A stretch of DNA of 64,000 nucleotides from Adiantum capillus-veneris (GCA_014529385.2 CM043942.1:33461969-33525968), one strand, 5' to 3'. Numbered from the stretch's first letter, positions 48,012 through 59,693 are shown. The notes: generated by a model from the sequence alone, not told the origin. Translations and numbers: made by a program.

Positions 48012-49854
48012 GACGTCGTAGTCAGAGGAAGAGTCACTAGCCGCTATGTTCGGGTGTAATGAAATTGGCGTATTTAATTTGAGAGTAGCGGAAATTAATG
48101 AGAGTACTTTTGAGAAATGACTTTGTGAGCGTAGCGGGTGAACATAATTGAAGATAGCAACATAATCATAGCAATTAGTTAACTTGGCATGAACAATACT
48201 TTTGCAAGAGAGAGAATTTAGAGAACATGACAACAGTTGAGGACCGGATTTATGTGGAGCCGGTCCCCCCTCCAATAGGCATTTGTATTATGATTTCTCC
48301 CATTAAGAGAGACTTGTTACAATACAATCTTTGTGTTCCATGTGACCTAGGTGATGCAATGAAGATGGAAAGCTTCATGCATCACAAACATAACATAAAC
48401 TTGAAGAAAGCTTTAACTATCCCAAGCCTCAGTCCCAAGACCTCAAACACCTTCGAAGGTGGAGAGAGCTAGCAGGGAATGAGGGTAGGGAAGAGGAAGA
48501 AGAAACATTTCGTAGGAGAAAGAATTAGTTCCTCACTTATCATAACTCTTGTTGCTAGCATACATAATAGCATAGTAATGAAGAAGAAGGAGATGATAAG
48601 CTTAAGCATTGAAGCATGGCTCTTGGTTGGATTTGCACTCCATATCCAAGAGTGTTGGTGTAGGCTCTCAACCTCTACTTGCTTGGAGAAGGAGAGGGAG
48701 CTCTTGCACTTTTCATAGCACACAATGAGAGTGTTTGTGAGTGTGTGTGGGTGAGTATACCCCCTAAGCAACCCCCTAGCTTGCTTGGGTATGCTCCATT
48801 TGTTAGCCTTGCTCTTTGATAGACCATCTCTCATTTGGGCCCCTTTACCATTGGCCCCGTGTTGAGATAGATCTATAAGCACATGTCTATATCTTAACAC
48901 TTGTTCCCGTTTATTCTCCCACATTAAGTGATCAATTTAATATGAGAAAATCATTTGGGTTGGTTAGATATTAGATATTAGATTTTATGACATCGGATCT
49001 TGGTTTGTACTACCTTGGGTCCGTGCTGAGGGCTCAGAACCTAAAGTAGGTGGATATTGAGAACTCGCGTAAGTCAAAATTCTCTCTAGTTGCTCCGTCT
49101 CTAGCACACGACCAGAGCGCAGATGCATGTGCGTTTGGCACCCTACAAGCGTTGACGAATAACCTCGAAGGTTAACCGCTTACTTTTTTAAGCGTCCGTT
49201 TTCACTCGTGTTTTTTACGTTTTTAATATTTTTGAATGATGGGTTTTTTTATTAAAGTGTGTGATAGCTCAAAACAAGCGTATCACGCAGAGGGTCACAT
49301 TGTGCTTTACAGCACAACGTTCGGCCACCTGAAGCTCCGTTGGTCCTCAAAAAATCGATTTTTAGCTACGTGTGAAGCTAAAATTTGTAATTTTAATAGG
49401 CGATAGATGCCTAAGCCTGAGCATGAGCTTGGGCTTGGGTATGGGAGATATTCTCGATTCCGGTCCTACCTTTAAATTTTCTTTTATTTTTTTTAAATTT
49501 TTTTTAATTTTAAGGATAAGGTCGCCGCGGCCTGCGCGAGAGCACACACACACTCTACCTACCTACTTCCAACTAATACACCTACTGTTACACACTAACA
49601 CACTCTATTAACTCTCACATATCTACTTCCTACTTACTGTACGTTACATTACATAGAACTAACAACCTTAATACTAACACCTTACACACATAAAAAACAC
49701 AGTGCCTTTAAAAACTCCATTAACAAAAAAAATACACAGTAGTAACACAAAATCCTTCTTCTCAACACACACACCCTCCTTCCGTACCTTTCCTACAATT
49801 GAAATTGCACCACAAAAGAAGCACAGAGTGCCATTTAAGCTTAGTGTATGGCAT
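48012..49854 (-). other. G2 5' leader
   Basis: Untranslated leader of about 1.8 kb between the primer site and the first gag ATG. It contains a GC-rich spot (ccgcggcctgcgcg, about 49525) and AT-rich runs at 49470-49515. Packaging signals would be expected here but cannot be identified by eye. Confidence 0.55.
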
Positions 49855-49872
49855 TCCCCAGCAGCGGCGCCA
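49855..49872 (-). other. G2 primer binding site, tRNA-Asp-like
   Basis: The minus strand reads tggcgccgctgctgggga, four bases inside the 5' LTR. This resembles the tggcgccgttgccgggga type used by Athila/Tat-like plant gypsy elements, complementary from memory to tRNA-Asp, with two mismatches. Confidence 0.75.
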
Positions 49873-49876
49873 AAAA

Positions 49877-50449
49877 TGTGCGCGTATGTCGCACGTGTCA
49901 ATGCAAGGAACTGTGTGCGAGCCACAAATGGATCCAAGCACACAACAAGCCAAAACTAGTAAGCTCAAAGATGGCGTTGGTGTGTCACTCACCACTCTAC
50001 GCTTCCTGTCATGGAGGATTCCTCACCGCGAAGAAGAAGGAGACGCCGCTATGTCGCGCTCAACCACTTCACCGCCGACGGGCTGTCGCAATGCTAGATC
50101 GCACACACTCTCTCTCTCTCTCTCTCCCTCTTTCTCTCTCTCACGCATACACACACACAAGGAGGTGAAGAAGGAGAAGATGGAGATGGAGCAAGAGCAC
50201 TCTTATATTGCACAAATGAGAGAATGAGTGAATTTTAGGTTTAGTTGACTTTTATATGAGCTCACCCCATTCACACTTGGGCGCCCATGCTTAGCCAGCT
50301 AATCCCTTGAATGTTCCAGTTAGAGTGCACCTCTTATCGGCGATCACTCTTACCCTTTTCCTATTGGATCGACAAGCCCGGTACCTGAATCTACCAAGTA
50401 AATAATACAACATCCGTCGTAGGTGATAGGGTGTCCGTGAGGGTTAACA
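49877..50449 (-). repeat. G2 5' LTR
   Basis: 573 bp, TGTTAACCCTCACGG to CGCGCACA on the minus strand. It has a TATA box (tataaaag, about 50248) and a CT/CA microsatellite (50105-50160) in the leader part. It is flanked on the right by gtatc. Confidence 0.9.
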
Positions 50450-50541
50450 GTATCAGTGCGATTTGCCACAAAAACGCACCCGTTGTAATGTTTGTTTTTG
50501 GTCCCATAGGTCATATCTGACCTCCGTGTGGATGATAATTC

Positions 50542-50543
<2 letters not shown>

Positions 50544-50590
<47 letters not shown>

Positions 50591-50825
50591 GATCACAGTT
50601 AGATATCTTAAACCTTTTTTTTACAATTGGTTGATTTTAACTATTTTCAACTAACATCGTGAATATTTTAACTCTTTCATTGCGTGAAGAGAGGTAAACC
50701 TTTTTTTTACAATTGGTTGATTTTAACCATTTTCAACTAACATCGTGAATATTTTAACTCTTTCATTGCGTGAAGAGAGGCCATCTAACTGTGATCTGCG
50801 CGCGCGCGAGAGAGAGAGAGAGAGA
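50544..50825. repeat. Inverted-repeat structure with internal 86-bp duplication
   Basis: A perfect 18-bp inverted repeat (left arm cgcagatcacagttagat at 50587-50604, right arm at 50783-50800) is extended by (CT)n on the left (50544-50587) and CG/GA repeats on the right (50801-50825). Between the arms lie two copies of an 86-bp unit (50609-50694 and 50695-50780) that differ at about one base. It could be a MITE-like element. I see no target duplication. Confidence 0.7.
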
Positions 50826-51199
50826 AAACAGTTAATTAAATTTAAAAAAATAAATAGTATAAATAAATAATAATTTATCTTTGCAAAAATAAACTTAGAC
50901 AAATAAATGAAGAGATTGACATCAAGAAATTTTAGGAGAAGATTTATATATAAGATATTTTTCTTCTTAATAGATAGTAAAGTAGAGAGAGAGAAGAGAA
51001 AAGAAATAGAAAATTATAGAGAAATAAAAAAAGAAGGCTTAATAAGTTACATGATACACATAGAAGTAGACATAAATGTGTACAAGATCAGGTATTAAAT
51101 AAGTATTTATCTATATAAATTCTCTATATTCTATCTTTACACTATATCTATCTATATATTTATATACTTTATAAAAAAGACGGTAGAGAGCTAACATCC
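50826..51199. other. AT-rich stretch
   Basis: Strongly A/T-rich, with poly-A/GA runs and tatata clusters. I see no gene. Confidence 0.5.
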
Positions 51200-51412
51200 C
51201 ACTCACCATGTTAGCAAAATAATCCATTGACTCAATTCCCGCATCGGGCAGCCCACTTGCCATGTCGAGGTTTGGCTGGGTCGAGATCGCTAGCCCACAT
51301 TGAGATGGTTACCAACGGCTTGTGAACATTCATTGGCAGCCCCTCGACCAAAGCAAACGTGAAACCCTCTTCCTGTAGCCTCTGAATGTGCACTTCTTCT
51401 CCTTCTTCTTCT

Positions 51413-51446
<34 letters not shown>

Positions 51447-51619
51447 GCACATAAATCAATCGTCGTCAATGCTCTCTTGCCTCCTTACCCAAGCTGGCAT
51501 GAAACTCCCCGTGGCCTAAGGCATCGCAACCTCAACGAATCCTCGTCATCTCCTTTGTTTTCATGAGCCGTGTAAATCATTGAGACTTGCAGCACGTTCC
51601 CAGTAGTCTATTGCCATTG

Positions 51620-51693
<74 letters not shown>

Positions 51694-53399
51694 GGGAGAG
51701 AGTGATCACCGGCCACTAATTAGTGATTGGCAACTTCTTGAATCCTACGCTTTGGATTCGAAGAGCAGGCCACTCTTCCACCCTTCATCATTCCTTTTTC
51801 ACACGATGCCTTACTGCGTACATAGATTTTTGATCCATGAGTAGCAACACAATGTGGTGAATGTGTGTGGTGGCGAAAGATCTAAAAAGAGTTGCAAGCC
51901 ATAACATTGTTCGATGGTAGATCAATGGAGATGGATGTGTGGTGGGTAGAGACCGACATGCTACTAGCTAGGTCTAGGCCCTACTTTTTGAAAGGGAGGT
52001 GTTGTGTAGGTGTTGTAAAACTCAAAGGAAGGCTGAGATCAGATCCGATGGTGAGGTGTTTCCAATACAACAATCACTGCTAAGTAGGTCAAGACCAAGT
52101 GAAGGCAAGTTGGTAATTGTTATAGGTGTCCAATGCAGAATACGGAATGTCAATGATACGCAGCAATGTTTGCTTCACGCTGTGGGGATTGCGTGTGTGC
52201 TGCAAGGGGAGTGCAAGGGCTGCCAACAATGATGATAATGAGGACAAGCTCTGGGCTATTTTCAGGCAGTGCTCGAATAAGACATCCAATCCTAAATTTG
52301 AAGATGAAGAAACCTGTACATTTTAGAGAAACTTAGCGTAAAATCTTACAAATATCGTCAATTTACCTCCACAATCTCTAAATTAGGTTTTCTAAATTCT
52401 TGAAAAAGAGGTTTTTTGTTTTAAATTGAAAGGATATCAAACTGAAATTCTTAAATTTATTTAGATGTTTGTGGATATTTTTGAGTCAGTTCTCTTTTTT
52501 TGACATCGTATGCTAAACACATGGCACCGCCATAGCCAAAGTATGTAATGTGGCATGTTTGGTTGGGAGTTGACCTATAAATGCCAATATACCCACAACA
52601 TGATGGTTGTGTGAGATATTCTGAGCTAGAATCCAAATCATCACTCACAAATAAGCTCTAGGACTACAAAACGTGATAGCAAGAGATAGCTTTATGTTGA
52701 TGTACGGCTAGAAAGATTAATGCAATTGCACATGTGGATGGTGACAAAAATTTAAATCTACTAATCCACAAAATAAACGATATGTTTACTTTTCGTGCTT
52801 TCTTTCATTTTGAATCAGTTTGTGTGTATTGTGAGGTGTGGCATATCTTTGATAATCTTTCTGTCGTCGCAAGCTGCCACTCTGCAGGAGGTGAAGGGAA
52901 TCTCACTTGTACTAGTTAGAATTCTATGGAGCAAGGAAACAAGGCGTCTGCAGGACGAGTGGCACTACCGGTCGAATATGTTCCAAGTATTCACTCTGAG
53001 ACGAGCATGCTACCTACTCTGTCAAGATCGGTTGCTGCATGCGCACGCCTGAGAAAAGTAGCTCAGTCACTCTCTTACTTGCTTGCTGCAGTGTGCTCGC
53101 CTGAGAAAAGTCCCTCTCTTTCTCTCTCTCCCTCCCTCGCGCCTCCGTCCCCCCTTTAAACACACGTGCACCCCTTTGCCCTCTTTCTGGAAAAAGTAAG
53201 TTTCTTGAAAGCAAGCGAAATTCGAGGCCACACTTTTTGTAGTCAAATCGAATCGTTGCATTGGCAACCGCCTCCGGCAGTGCCAATAAACAGGTGGAAA
53301 GAAATATATATATATATATTTGTGCATGAAAGAGGATTTTGCTTACCCAAAGATCCCATGGACAATTGCAAAGTTCTGATGCCTGAGGCCACATGGCAA
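51200..53399. other. Unassigned stretch upstream of the LRR gene
   Basis: A small CT/CA repeat (51413-51446) and a CA microsatellite (51620-51691) are present. A 66-codon frame at 52126-52326 (containing 'NNDDNEDKLWAIF') has no recognisable family. CT-rich tracts at 53103-53150 could belong to the distal promoter of the LRR gene. No gene can be supported. Confidence 0.4.
51620..51691. repeat. (CA)n microsatellite, 72 bp
   Basis: An uninterrupted CA run. Confidence 0.98.
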
Positions 53400-53404
53400 T
53401 GTGC

Positions 53405-53447
53405 CACGTGGGCCAGTTGAGGAACTAAGCGAGGCACTTTTATAGAA
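53405..53447 (+). promoter_or_regulatory. Candidate LRR-gene core promoter: G-box and TATA box
   Basis: A palindromic G-box core cacgtg (53405-53410, in gccacgtgggc) lies about 30 bp before tttatagaaa (53439-53447). The following 300 bp (53500-53800) is CT-rich and leader-like. The inferred arrangement is a promoter here, a noncoding first exon ending near 53819 (gaag|gtagaag) and a 5' UTR intron to the acceptor ttttgtag at 54286-54293. Confidence 0.4.
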
Positions 53448-54318
53448 AACGGTGTGCTAAAACAATGGGGCCACGGCCAACAAACCTACATGGAGAAGAG
53501 GGAGAGTGACTGTTCAAAGACGGAAAGAGGAGAGAGAAGAGGAGCAAGGCCTAAAGGCATAATATTGTAATTGCGTCGTCGTCATCACCATCATCTTCTT
53601 CTTCTGTTGGTCGTATTTCCAAGTCTCCTTCCTCCTCCTTCCTGCTTCTGCAAGCGGCATAGCCCGTACTTTTCTGTGCCGATGAAGATATCTGCTGGAT
53701 TGTCGTTGCGACTCACCTTCGTGGACGCAACCTGTTTCAAGCTCTTCCTTCAAAGATAGGGTTTTGATTGTGCTTTCAAGTTATCCTTTCTCAAGGCAGC
53801 CATTTCCGTGTCAGTGAAGGTAGAAGTGGCCATCTCATCAAAAATCAATCAGAGATAAAGGACGTTGAAAGCCTTTCGTGTCCGCTCTTCCCCATCGTTT
53901 TTCCTGTTCCCATATTACAGGTAGTTGTTGGTTTCTATCACTCTTTGCGTAAGCTGCTATTGAGGTGTGGAGGTCAAGAGAATGGAACATGAGGTTGGGT
54001 TTGCACCCCTGCAGAACAACGCCCCCATTGTTATGCTTGCAGCTGCAGTTTAGAAAGCTAGTTATGTTTAGATGCCAGTTTAAGAAGGGGCTAGGCATCT
54101 TTGTATCCTTACTCATCATTGTTAATAGAATGCTCCTTTAACCAGAATGCCCAGTTTAGCACTAGAAGATGTGTATTTGGAGTTGCTACATGTGCAGGAG
54201 GAGTTGTGGATTGCTGGTATGATTAGGTTTCTGAAGGCAAAATGTCATGCTGTGAATGAACACGTTGTCATGTTGTTCCGTTGTCTTTTGTAGGTTTTTA
54301 TAAGAGAGGAACTCCGCC

Positions 54319-54324
54319 ATGTGA
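54319..54324 (+). promoter_or_regulatory. Start-stop upstream AUG (atgtga)
   Basis: The minimal uORF ATG-TGA sits 25 bases ahead of the main start codon at 54349, in the presumed 5' UTR. Such start-stop elements can stall ribosomes and lower translation. No evidence of use can be read from sequence alone. Confidence 0.5.
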
Positions 54325-54348
54325 GTTGATCAGTTGCCAAAGCAACCC

Positions 54349-54804
54349 ATGGGAGGGGCTTGCTCGCGCAAGAGGAGCCATGACGAAGAAAGTGGCTCCT
54401 CAAGGCTCAGCAAAAGCATTAGCTCCAAGTGGCCTCATAGGTCTTCTTTCAATATCAAGTCGGACATTTCACAAAAGTCATGTAAAAATATTCCATCACT
54501 CTTGGAGCAAACAATCTTAAAGACATGCGAGGTGACATGGGTCACTTTTCTGTTGTTCGACCCTTTCATGAATTTGTTTGCGTATCCTTTGCAACCTAAG
54601 GAGTCCGTGTTTTCTTTGTCAGACGGCAGAACGCCACAATTCCTTCTCTCTTTTACCAAAAGATTTGAGTCAACAGCTTTTGAATGAGCTAATCAAGAGA
54701 GGGTATCTCAGTTTGTCAGTCTTCAAGGCTTTTAAGAAGTGCAACTTAGAGGTACTCACTTATGGCTGTCTTTTTGACTTAGTCCATCAACCAGATAGCG
54801 TAGG

Positions 54805-54866
<62 letters not shown>

Positions 54867-56405
54867 ATGTGGTTGGACGTAAATTCTACAATTTAAGCCA
54901 CCCCCCTATTCTCACCCGTAAAAGAAAGCAAAGGTATAAAAAAGCAGAGCCATCCAAGCGTGGACATCTTAGCAGGCTTTTGCTTGGGCAGTAGCGAGGT
55001 TGCTGACTTGACTAGCTCTTCGCTAGCAGAGCGTGATGTGTTTGCATTATTGTTTTCTTACGTCAGGTTCTGCTGAATCTGTTTGTTTTGTATATCTGAA
55101 AGGACGTCCTTCTTGGTTACTACCCTGGGGTTGAAGACAGTTGGCTGGAAGTAATTGGTTCACAGGGCTTTTCACTTCTGGCTGTAGATATCTCCAGCTC
55201 TCCTGTGACTGATACAGGGCTTGTGCACATAAGAGAGTGTGCAAGCTTGCAGAGCTTAAGTTTAAATTATTGTGACAACATCTCAGAGGCAGGGTTACAG
55301 CATTTGGCAGGTCAGGTTCTAGGGACTAACCACTTTTAGTAGCATTTGCACTTAGGGTCTCCAGGTCCGGTCTTACAATTCTCAAAAACTTACAGGCTTG
55401 AAGAATTTGACAAGCTTGAGCTTTAAGAGAAGCAATGCAATCACTGCGGCCGGAATGCGTCACTTGGCAGAGCTTGTCAGCCTCAGAAGCCTGGATTTAG
55501 AAAGATGTCCTCAAATTAATGGTGGACTACGCCACATTAGAGGTAATTATTGCCTTTTTGGTAATTTCTTTCTGTGACAGCCGAAGACACTGTGTTGATT
55601 TTTTGTCTTGATGGAAACAGGTCTAACAAACCTAGAAACGTTGAATTTGGGTTGGTGCAATTGTATTGATGATCAGGACATGAAAGCCCTAGTTGGTAAG
55701 GTTTGCAAGTTGCTCATGTAGTAGTCTGCGCCATACAGCAAGAATAGGAAAGTCCCTAGTTTGTGCTTTTGATGTGTCAGATGAATGTAGATGCTCAAAA
55801 TGTACTTGATAGTAGAATGTTAAAACAAGAATTTATCACATTTTTTTGATTAAGGAGTTGGAGATGCTAGCGGCAAGGGTTCTACCTGCTGTTAATGCTG
55901 ACCTTTGTTTTGGCTAATTGGTCTGAGAAACATTTTCATGTTTGAAACAGGGTTGTTGGGTTTGCAAGAGTTGCATATTTCACGAAGTAAAGTTACTGAC
56001 TCTGGCATTATGTGCTTGAGAGGTAAGCATATAGTTGTTTTGAAATGCTGTTTTGTTGTGGATTCAACCTCTTCTTTCTCTGTTTGTCCTGTTGCAGGAC
56101 TTCTTACTTTGCATTCAACGTTTATGTGACGTTCTTATTCTTGAATTTTGTGATTCTTTTCGTAGCTAAGTAGTATTCTTGTTTCAATCTCATCTCTCTG
56201 TCTCCTTTTCTCTCTTTATTGTGTGGGTGGCTCTTCTCGTGTTTGCAAATTTTGAAGATTTGTTTTCTTGAAGATAGGCTGCTTCAGGTTCTGGTGTATG
56301 ATCCTTTGTTTTTTTGTCTTCTTTGTTATACAGGCCTGACAAATCTTCATGTTCTGCACATGGAAGGATGCCATATTTATCCATTTTGTATGGAGACAAT
56401 TGCAG
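54349..56405 (+). CDS. LRR (RNI-like) protein, 5' half; ortholog-like to Arabidopsis At1g15740
   Basis: Seven coding exons join in frame: 54349-54531, 54623-54751, 55103-55310, 55396-55542, 55621-55695, 55951-56022 and 56334-56405 (295 codons). All have GT-AG borders. The start MGGACSRKRS has Gly2, Cys5 and Ser6, suggesting N-myristoylation and perhaps palmitoylation. Next come 'FSLLPKDLSQQLLNELIKR' and then LRRs such as 'SLSLNYCDNISEAGLQHLAG' and 'LDLERCPQINGGLRHIRG'. From exon 3 on, every junction splits a Gly codon (phase 1), and exons 5-7 are one LRR each. From memory, the Arabidopsis family member is about 585 residues, so roughly half is missing. I chose 54349 over the upstream TTG because MGG-CSRKR matches the family start. 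Confidence 0.88.
54809..54862. repeat. (GA)n microsatellite in LRR intron 2
   Basis: An uninterrupted GA run of 54 bp inside the intron between 54751 and 55103. Confidence 0.97.
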
Positions 56406-58090
56406 GTGATTCTTAGTGTGAAAGAGGGAGGATGGGAGCAAAGCGTGTCAGATGATTTTCTTGACTTTCTATTCTCTCGCCTTTACATCCTTGTGTTTGG
56501 GCTTGAATATTTGTAAGCTTGAGAATACATCTTTATTAGTTTTGTACTCACGCGCCCTTTTGTGATTATGATGGTTGATTTTTAGGATATATTGGTTTTT
56601 ATTTGGATACATCAAACTTTACAAATATATATCTTACTGTTCCTTATGGTTGTTTTGTGTATTGTATGTACAATCACAAGCTAAATGATATTTTGGAGAA
56701 TGCTTTCTTGTAATTTTACCCCTCTTTTTTCTGCGTAAATAGTCTTCTTATCAAGAAGGAAAATCTTCTAGGCAAAATTTGATAAATAATATCTTGACGT
56801 GAGACTTGAGTGTAACATCAAAAAGAGAGTAAGACATTTTAAGGAGCCTTCATGGATCTTGTTTCCAAGGCATTTCAAGGCTAATGGATTTTAAAGAGGT
56901 GTCTTTGACTGTACGCGTATTACTCTCTTTGAAAGTGGTAGATATTTTGCCTTTTTAAATTCTTTGTTTTATTGAGTTGCCTTGAGTATAGTCTTGAATT
57001 AACATTGTAAGCATCGCCGAAGGTAGTTACGGAAGTGGATACTAGTCTTGGGTAGGTCTTGCACTGTGGGTGCTCACCGTTTTGACTGCACCACGTCTCC
57101 AATTCTGACGACTGATGGAATCCAGGAAATTTTTCACGCAATTTGTAAGTTTTGTGTCTCAATTCCTCCATTTGGGGAAAAGCAACTTTGGCAAATGCAT
57201 ATTTATCTTGTGGTTCAAAAAGTAGAGGAGAAAAACGTAGAATCAGCCAAAGGACAAGTAGAAAAATGTTTGCCTTTTGAGAGAGAGAAAGAAAGCTTTT
57301 TAATGTCTATGTGAGGCCTCCCATGAGACAAATCAAGTATACATGTGTGTGTGTCCTCTGTCTATCGGAAAAGACAAAATAGTTCGGACTCGTACAAAAT
57401 AAAAGAGAAGAGAAAAGGACGTTTGGTGGCTAATGAGATCTATGGGGATGGGTGAAGCTCTAGTACTAGGGATATGTGCATGTCTATATGGTAAGGGTAG
57501 TACAACCATGCAAATGCATCAATTTAGCTAGCTCCATCTTGTGCTAATGGGGGGTGTAAAATGTAGTACATGGGAGGGTCGGGAGCAAGGGTTGCCCTAA
57601 TGAATGCCTCTGGGTGAGCCATCATGGAGCCATCATCTAGGCTCGTCTCTCCTCAACAGCTCGATGTGCTCAAGTCAAAATCTCCTCGATCTGTCTGCGG
57701 TGGAGTTGTGGGGTCTGGCCTCTGGTAGCCCGCGGGTGGCTGGCCCGGCTCGCCTCATCCTGCTGAAGGGTCACTCCCCTTGGTGGGTCTGGGAGTGGAA
57801 GGGATGTAGCTCTCTGAATGTAAGGTGCAGCGGAATGAATGTTGTTCTTTCTCAAGATGAGTGTTCCATATTTTGCTCAAGGTTCCTTTTAGTTCTTATG
57901 GAAGGGAGAGCCTTCTGTTCTTAATGGAGAATGCTATGATCACGAACAAAGTGAGTGGATATTGTGCGTGCAATTGTATGAGACTGAGAGATAGAGAGAG
58001 AAGAGAATACGACACCAGAGATTGTTGTAAAACCCTCCTCCGAAGGCCCCACTCTCGTTGGCGAGAGTGGTCTACGGTTGATTGCACAAA
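56406..58090 (+). other. Probable LRR intron 7, or region after gene truncation
   Basis: No further LRR exon is visible in any frame. The stretch is T-rich like the preceding introns up to about 57000. The frame at 57048-57145 ending at ttt|gtaagt is not LRR-like. Microsatellite-free. Confidence 0.45.
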
Positions 58091-58922
58091 CTGGTACAAT
58101 GATGATGCATGAAACTGATGCAGTCTAGACTATGTCGACGATGACGATGGGGATGGCGAGGCCGACAATAGGGCTGAAAACTGAATGTTTTTATCTGCTG
58201 TCCCAAAACGCTCACTGCTGAAACTGCTGCAATTGAAATGCTGAATTTGGGGCTGTTTTTATGCTGCTGAAAAACGCAGGTTTGGCTGCTAAAAACGCTG
58301 ATGTCACTGCTGCGTTTTGGTGTTGGAAACATCTGCTGCGTGTCAATGCTGAAAACGCCAAGAGAACAGGCCTGCTGGCGATGATGATAAACGCTAGGTG
58401 CAAGGGTGGGATGCGGTCAGGTGTCTGCTGAAAAACGTCGGGGGGGGAAAGCTGATAGCGATGATGAAAAACGCTAGGGTACCTGTGTGAGGGAAATCGC
58501 CAAGGGTTGCTTGGAGAGTCTTGCTGAGAGAGAGGGAACCTGTCGCCAATGGCCTGCTGTTCTCCTTGCTCATCTGCTGTTTAGTGCTAACCTTGGTTTG
58601 CTTATATATTTTCTTAATCAATTTGCCCTACCTACTTTCCAACAAAAGTCACTTAAATTAATAAGTGAAAAATGTCAAAAATAGGTAAAGTAGGCTAAAT
58701 GCATTGGAAAATTCCCCTAACTAATTCTAATGGATTCTGATGGGAATGCTTACGATCATGCTATGTGCAACGAGAGGATATGCATCTACACTAAGTGATT
58801 GGGCATGCACGGTCTACAAATAGACTCACAAAAGTGCCAAATCACGTCTAATCTAGACTGACGGAACCCTGTTATGCTGCAGCTTGTCCACGGACACATA
58901 GGGTTGGATGTGTCACGTGACA
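58091..58922 (-). repeat. G3 3' LTR (start certain, end uncertain)
   Basis: The minus strand starts TGTCACGTGACACATCC at 58922, directly after the purine tract aaaaagaagggga. A TATA-like atatataag lies near 58600. The far end cannot be fixed because no second copy is in the window. The stretch 58190-58480 is filled with variants of gctgaaaaacgc. Confidence 0.55.
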
Positions 58923-58933
58923 TCCCCTTCTTT

Positions 58934-59693
58934 TTAAAGTGAGGTACTGGTACCGAAGTGCATGGCTTCCTTGTAGTCTGCCAACAACTTTGGATAATCC
59001 TTGAAAAACTCTTCGTCGACCCACACCGCTTCGTGGGTTCCTCGATCCTTGAACTTCAAAAAGTATTGTCTCACTTGCTTCTTCGAACCATGTCGAAACT
59101 GATGCAACAACATTTGCTCCGGCTTCATGACTTCAGCTTCATTGATGATCTCTGGTTCTTCTTCTTCCGAAATGTCCTTTAGAGGTGTTTTCAACCAAGA
59201 AACATGGAAAACGTTGTGCATTGACCATGAGTTAGGTAACTGCAATTTCATTGAAACCTCATTTAGCTTTTTAATGACTGGAAATGGACCATACATACAA
59301 AAAGACAACTTTGGACACTTCTTTCCAACTTGCTTCATGATTCTTAAATACACCCAACTTGCTTCATGATTCTTAAATACACCCAATCTCTTTCCTTGAT
59401 CGAAACATTCTTATTAGCCTGCCTTGAATAAGATTCCCGAGCCTTGCTTAGTCGAAGCTTCACACTCCCAGAAATCTCATCCAATGACCGACTTTCAGCA
59501 TAATGACTAGAAATGGACTATACATACAAAAAGACAACTTTGGACACTTCTTTTCAACTTGCTTAAGACGTTGCTTCATGATTCTTAAATACACCCAATC
59601 TCTTTCCTTGATCGAAACATCCTTAGCCTGCCTTGAATAAGATTCCTGAGCCTTGCTTAGCCGAAGCTTCACACTCTCAGAAATCTCATCCAA
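58934..59693 (-). pseudogene. G3 integrase C-terminus and chromodomain-like end, with internal duplication
   Basis: The GPY/F-type segment ('SFCMYGPFPVIKKLNEVSMKL', 'MHNVFHVSWLKTPL') is followed by a chromodomain-like end ('RQYFLKFKDRGTHEAVWVDEE'). Chromodomains direct integration to marked chromatin. About 230 bp (59270-59460) is repeated at 59500-59695, including 'GPY/SPF' and the 'SYSRQAKDVSIKERDWVYLRI' stretch. Within it, a unit of about 29 bp is tandemly doubled at 59327-59385. Confidence 0.8.

Larger units (their letters stand above)
30260..50454 (-). mobile_element. G2: near-complete Ty3/gypsy element carrying nested copia C1
   Basis: Perfect 5-bp target duplications gtatc flank the element at 30260-30264 and 50450-50454. 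The 5' LTR is 49877-50449, the primer site 49855-49872, the coding region about 48011-33452, ORF3 32828-33205, the polypurine tract 31403-31414, and two tandem LTRs occupy 30265-31402. Subtracting C1 (34494-39768 plus one target copy) leaves about 14.9 kb, or 14.3 kb with a single 3' LTR, long for a gypsy element. Domain order matches G1. Frame breaks are fewer, and integrase plus the second protease form one open frame. Confidence 0.92.

Noticed and set aside
52126-52326. 66-codon frame with an acidic middle
   Set aside because: Too short, with no start context, splice partner or family. Left as unassigned.
57048-57145. Candidate LRR exon ending at a gtaagt donor
   Set aside because: The translation has no LRR pattern and the frame does not fit a phase-1 entry with a split Gly codon.
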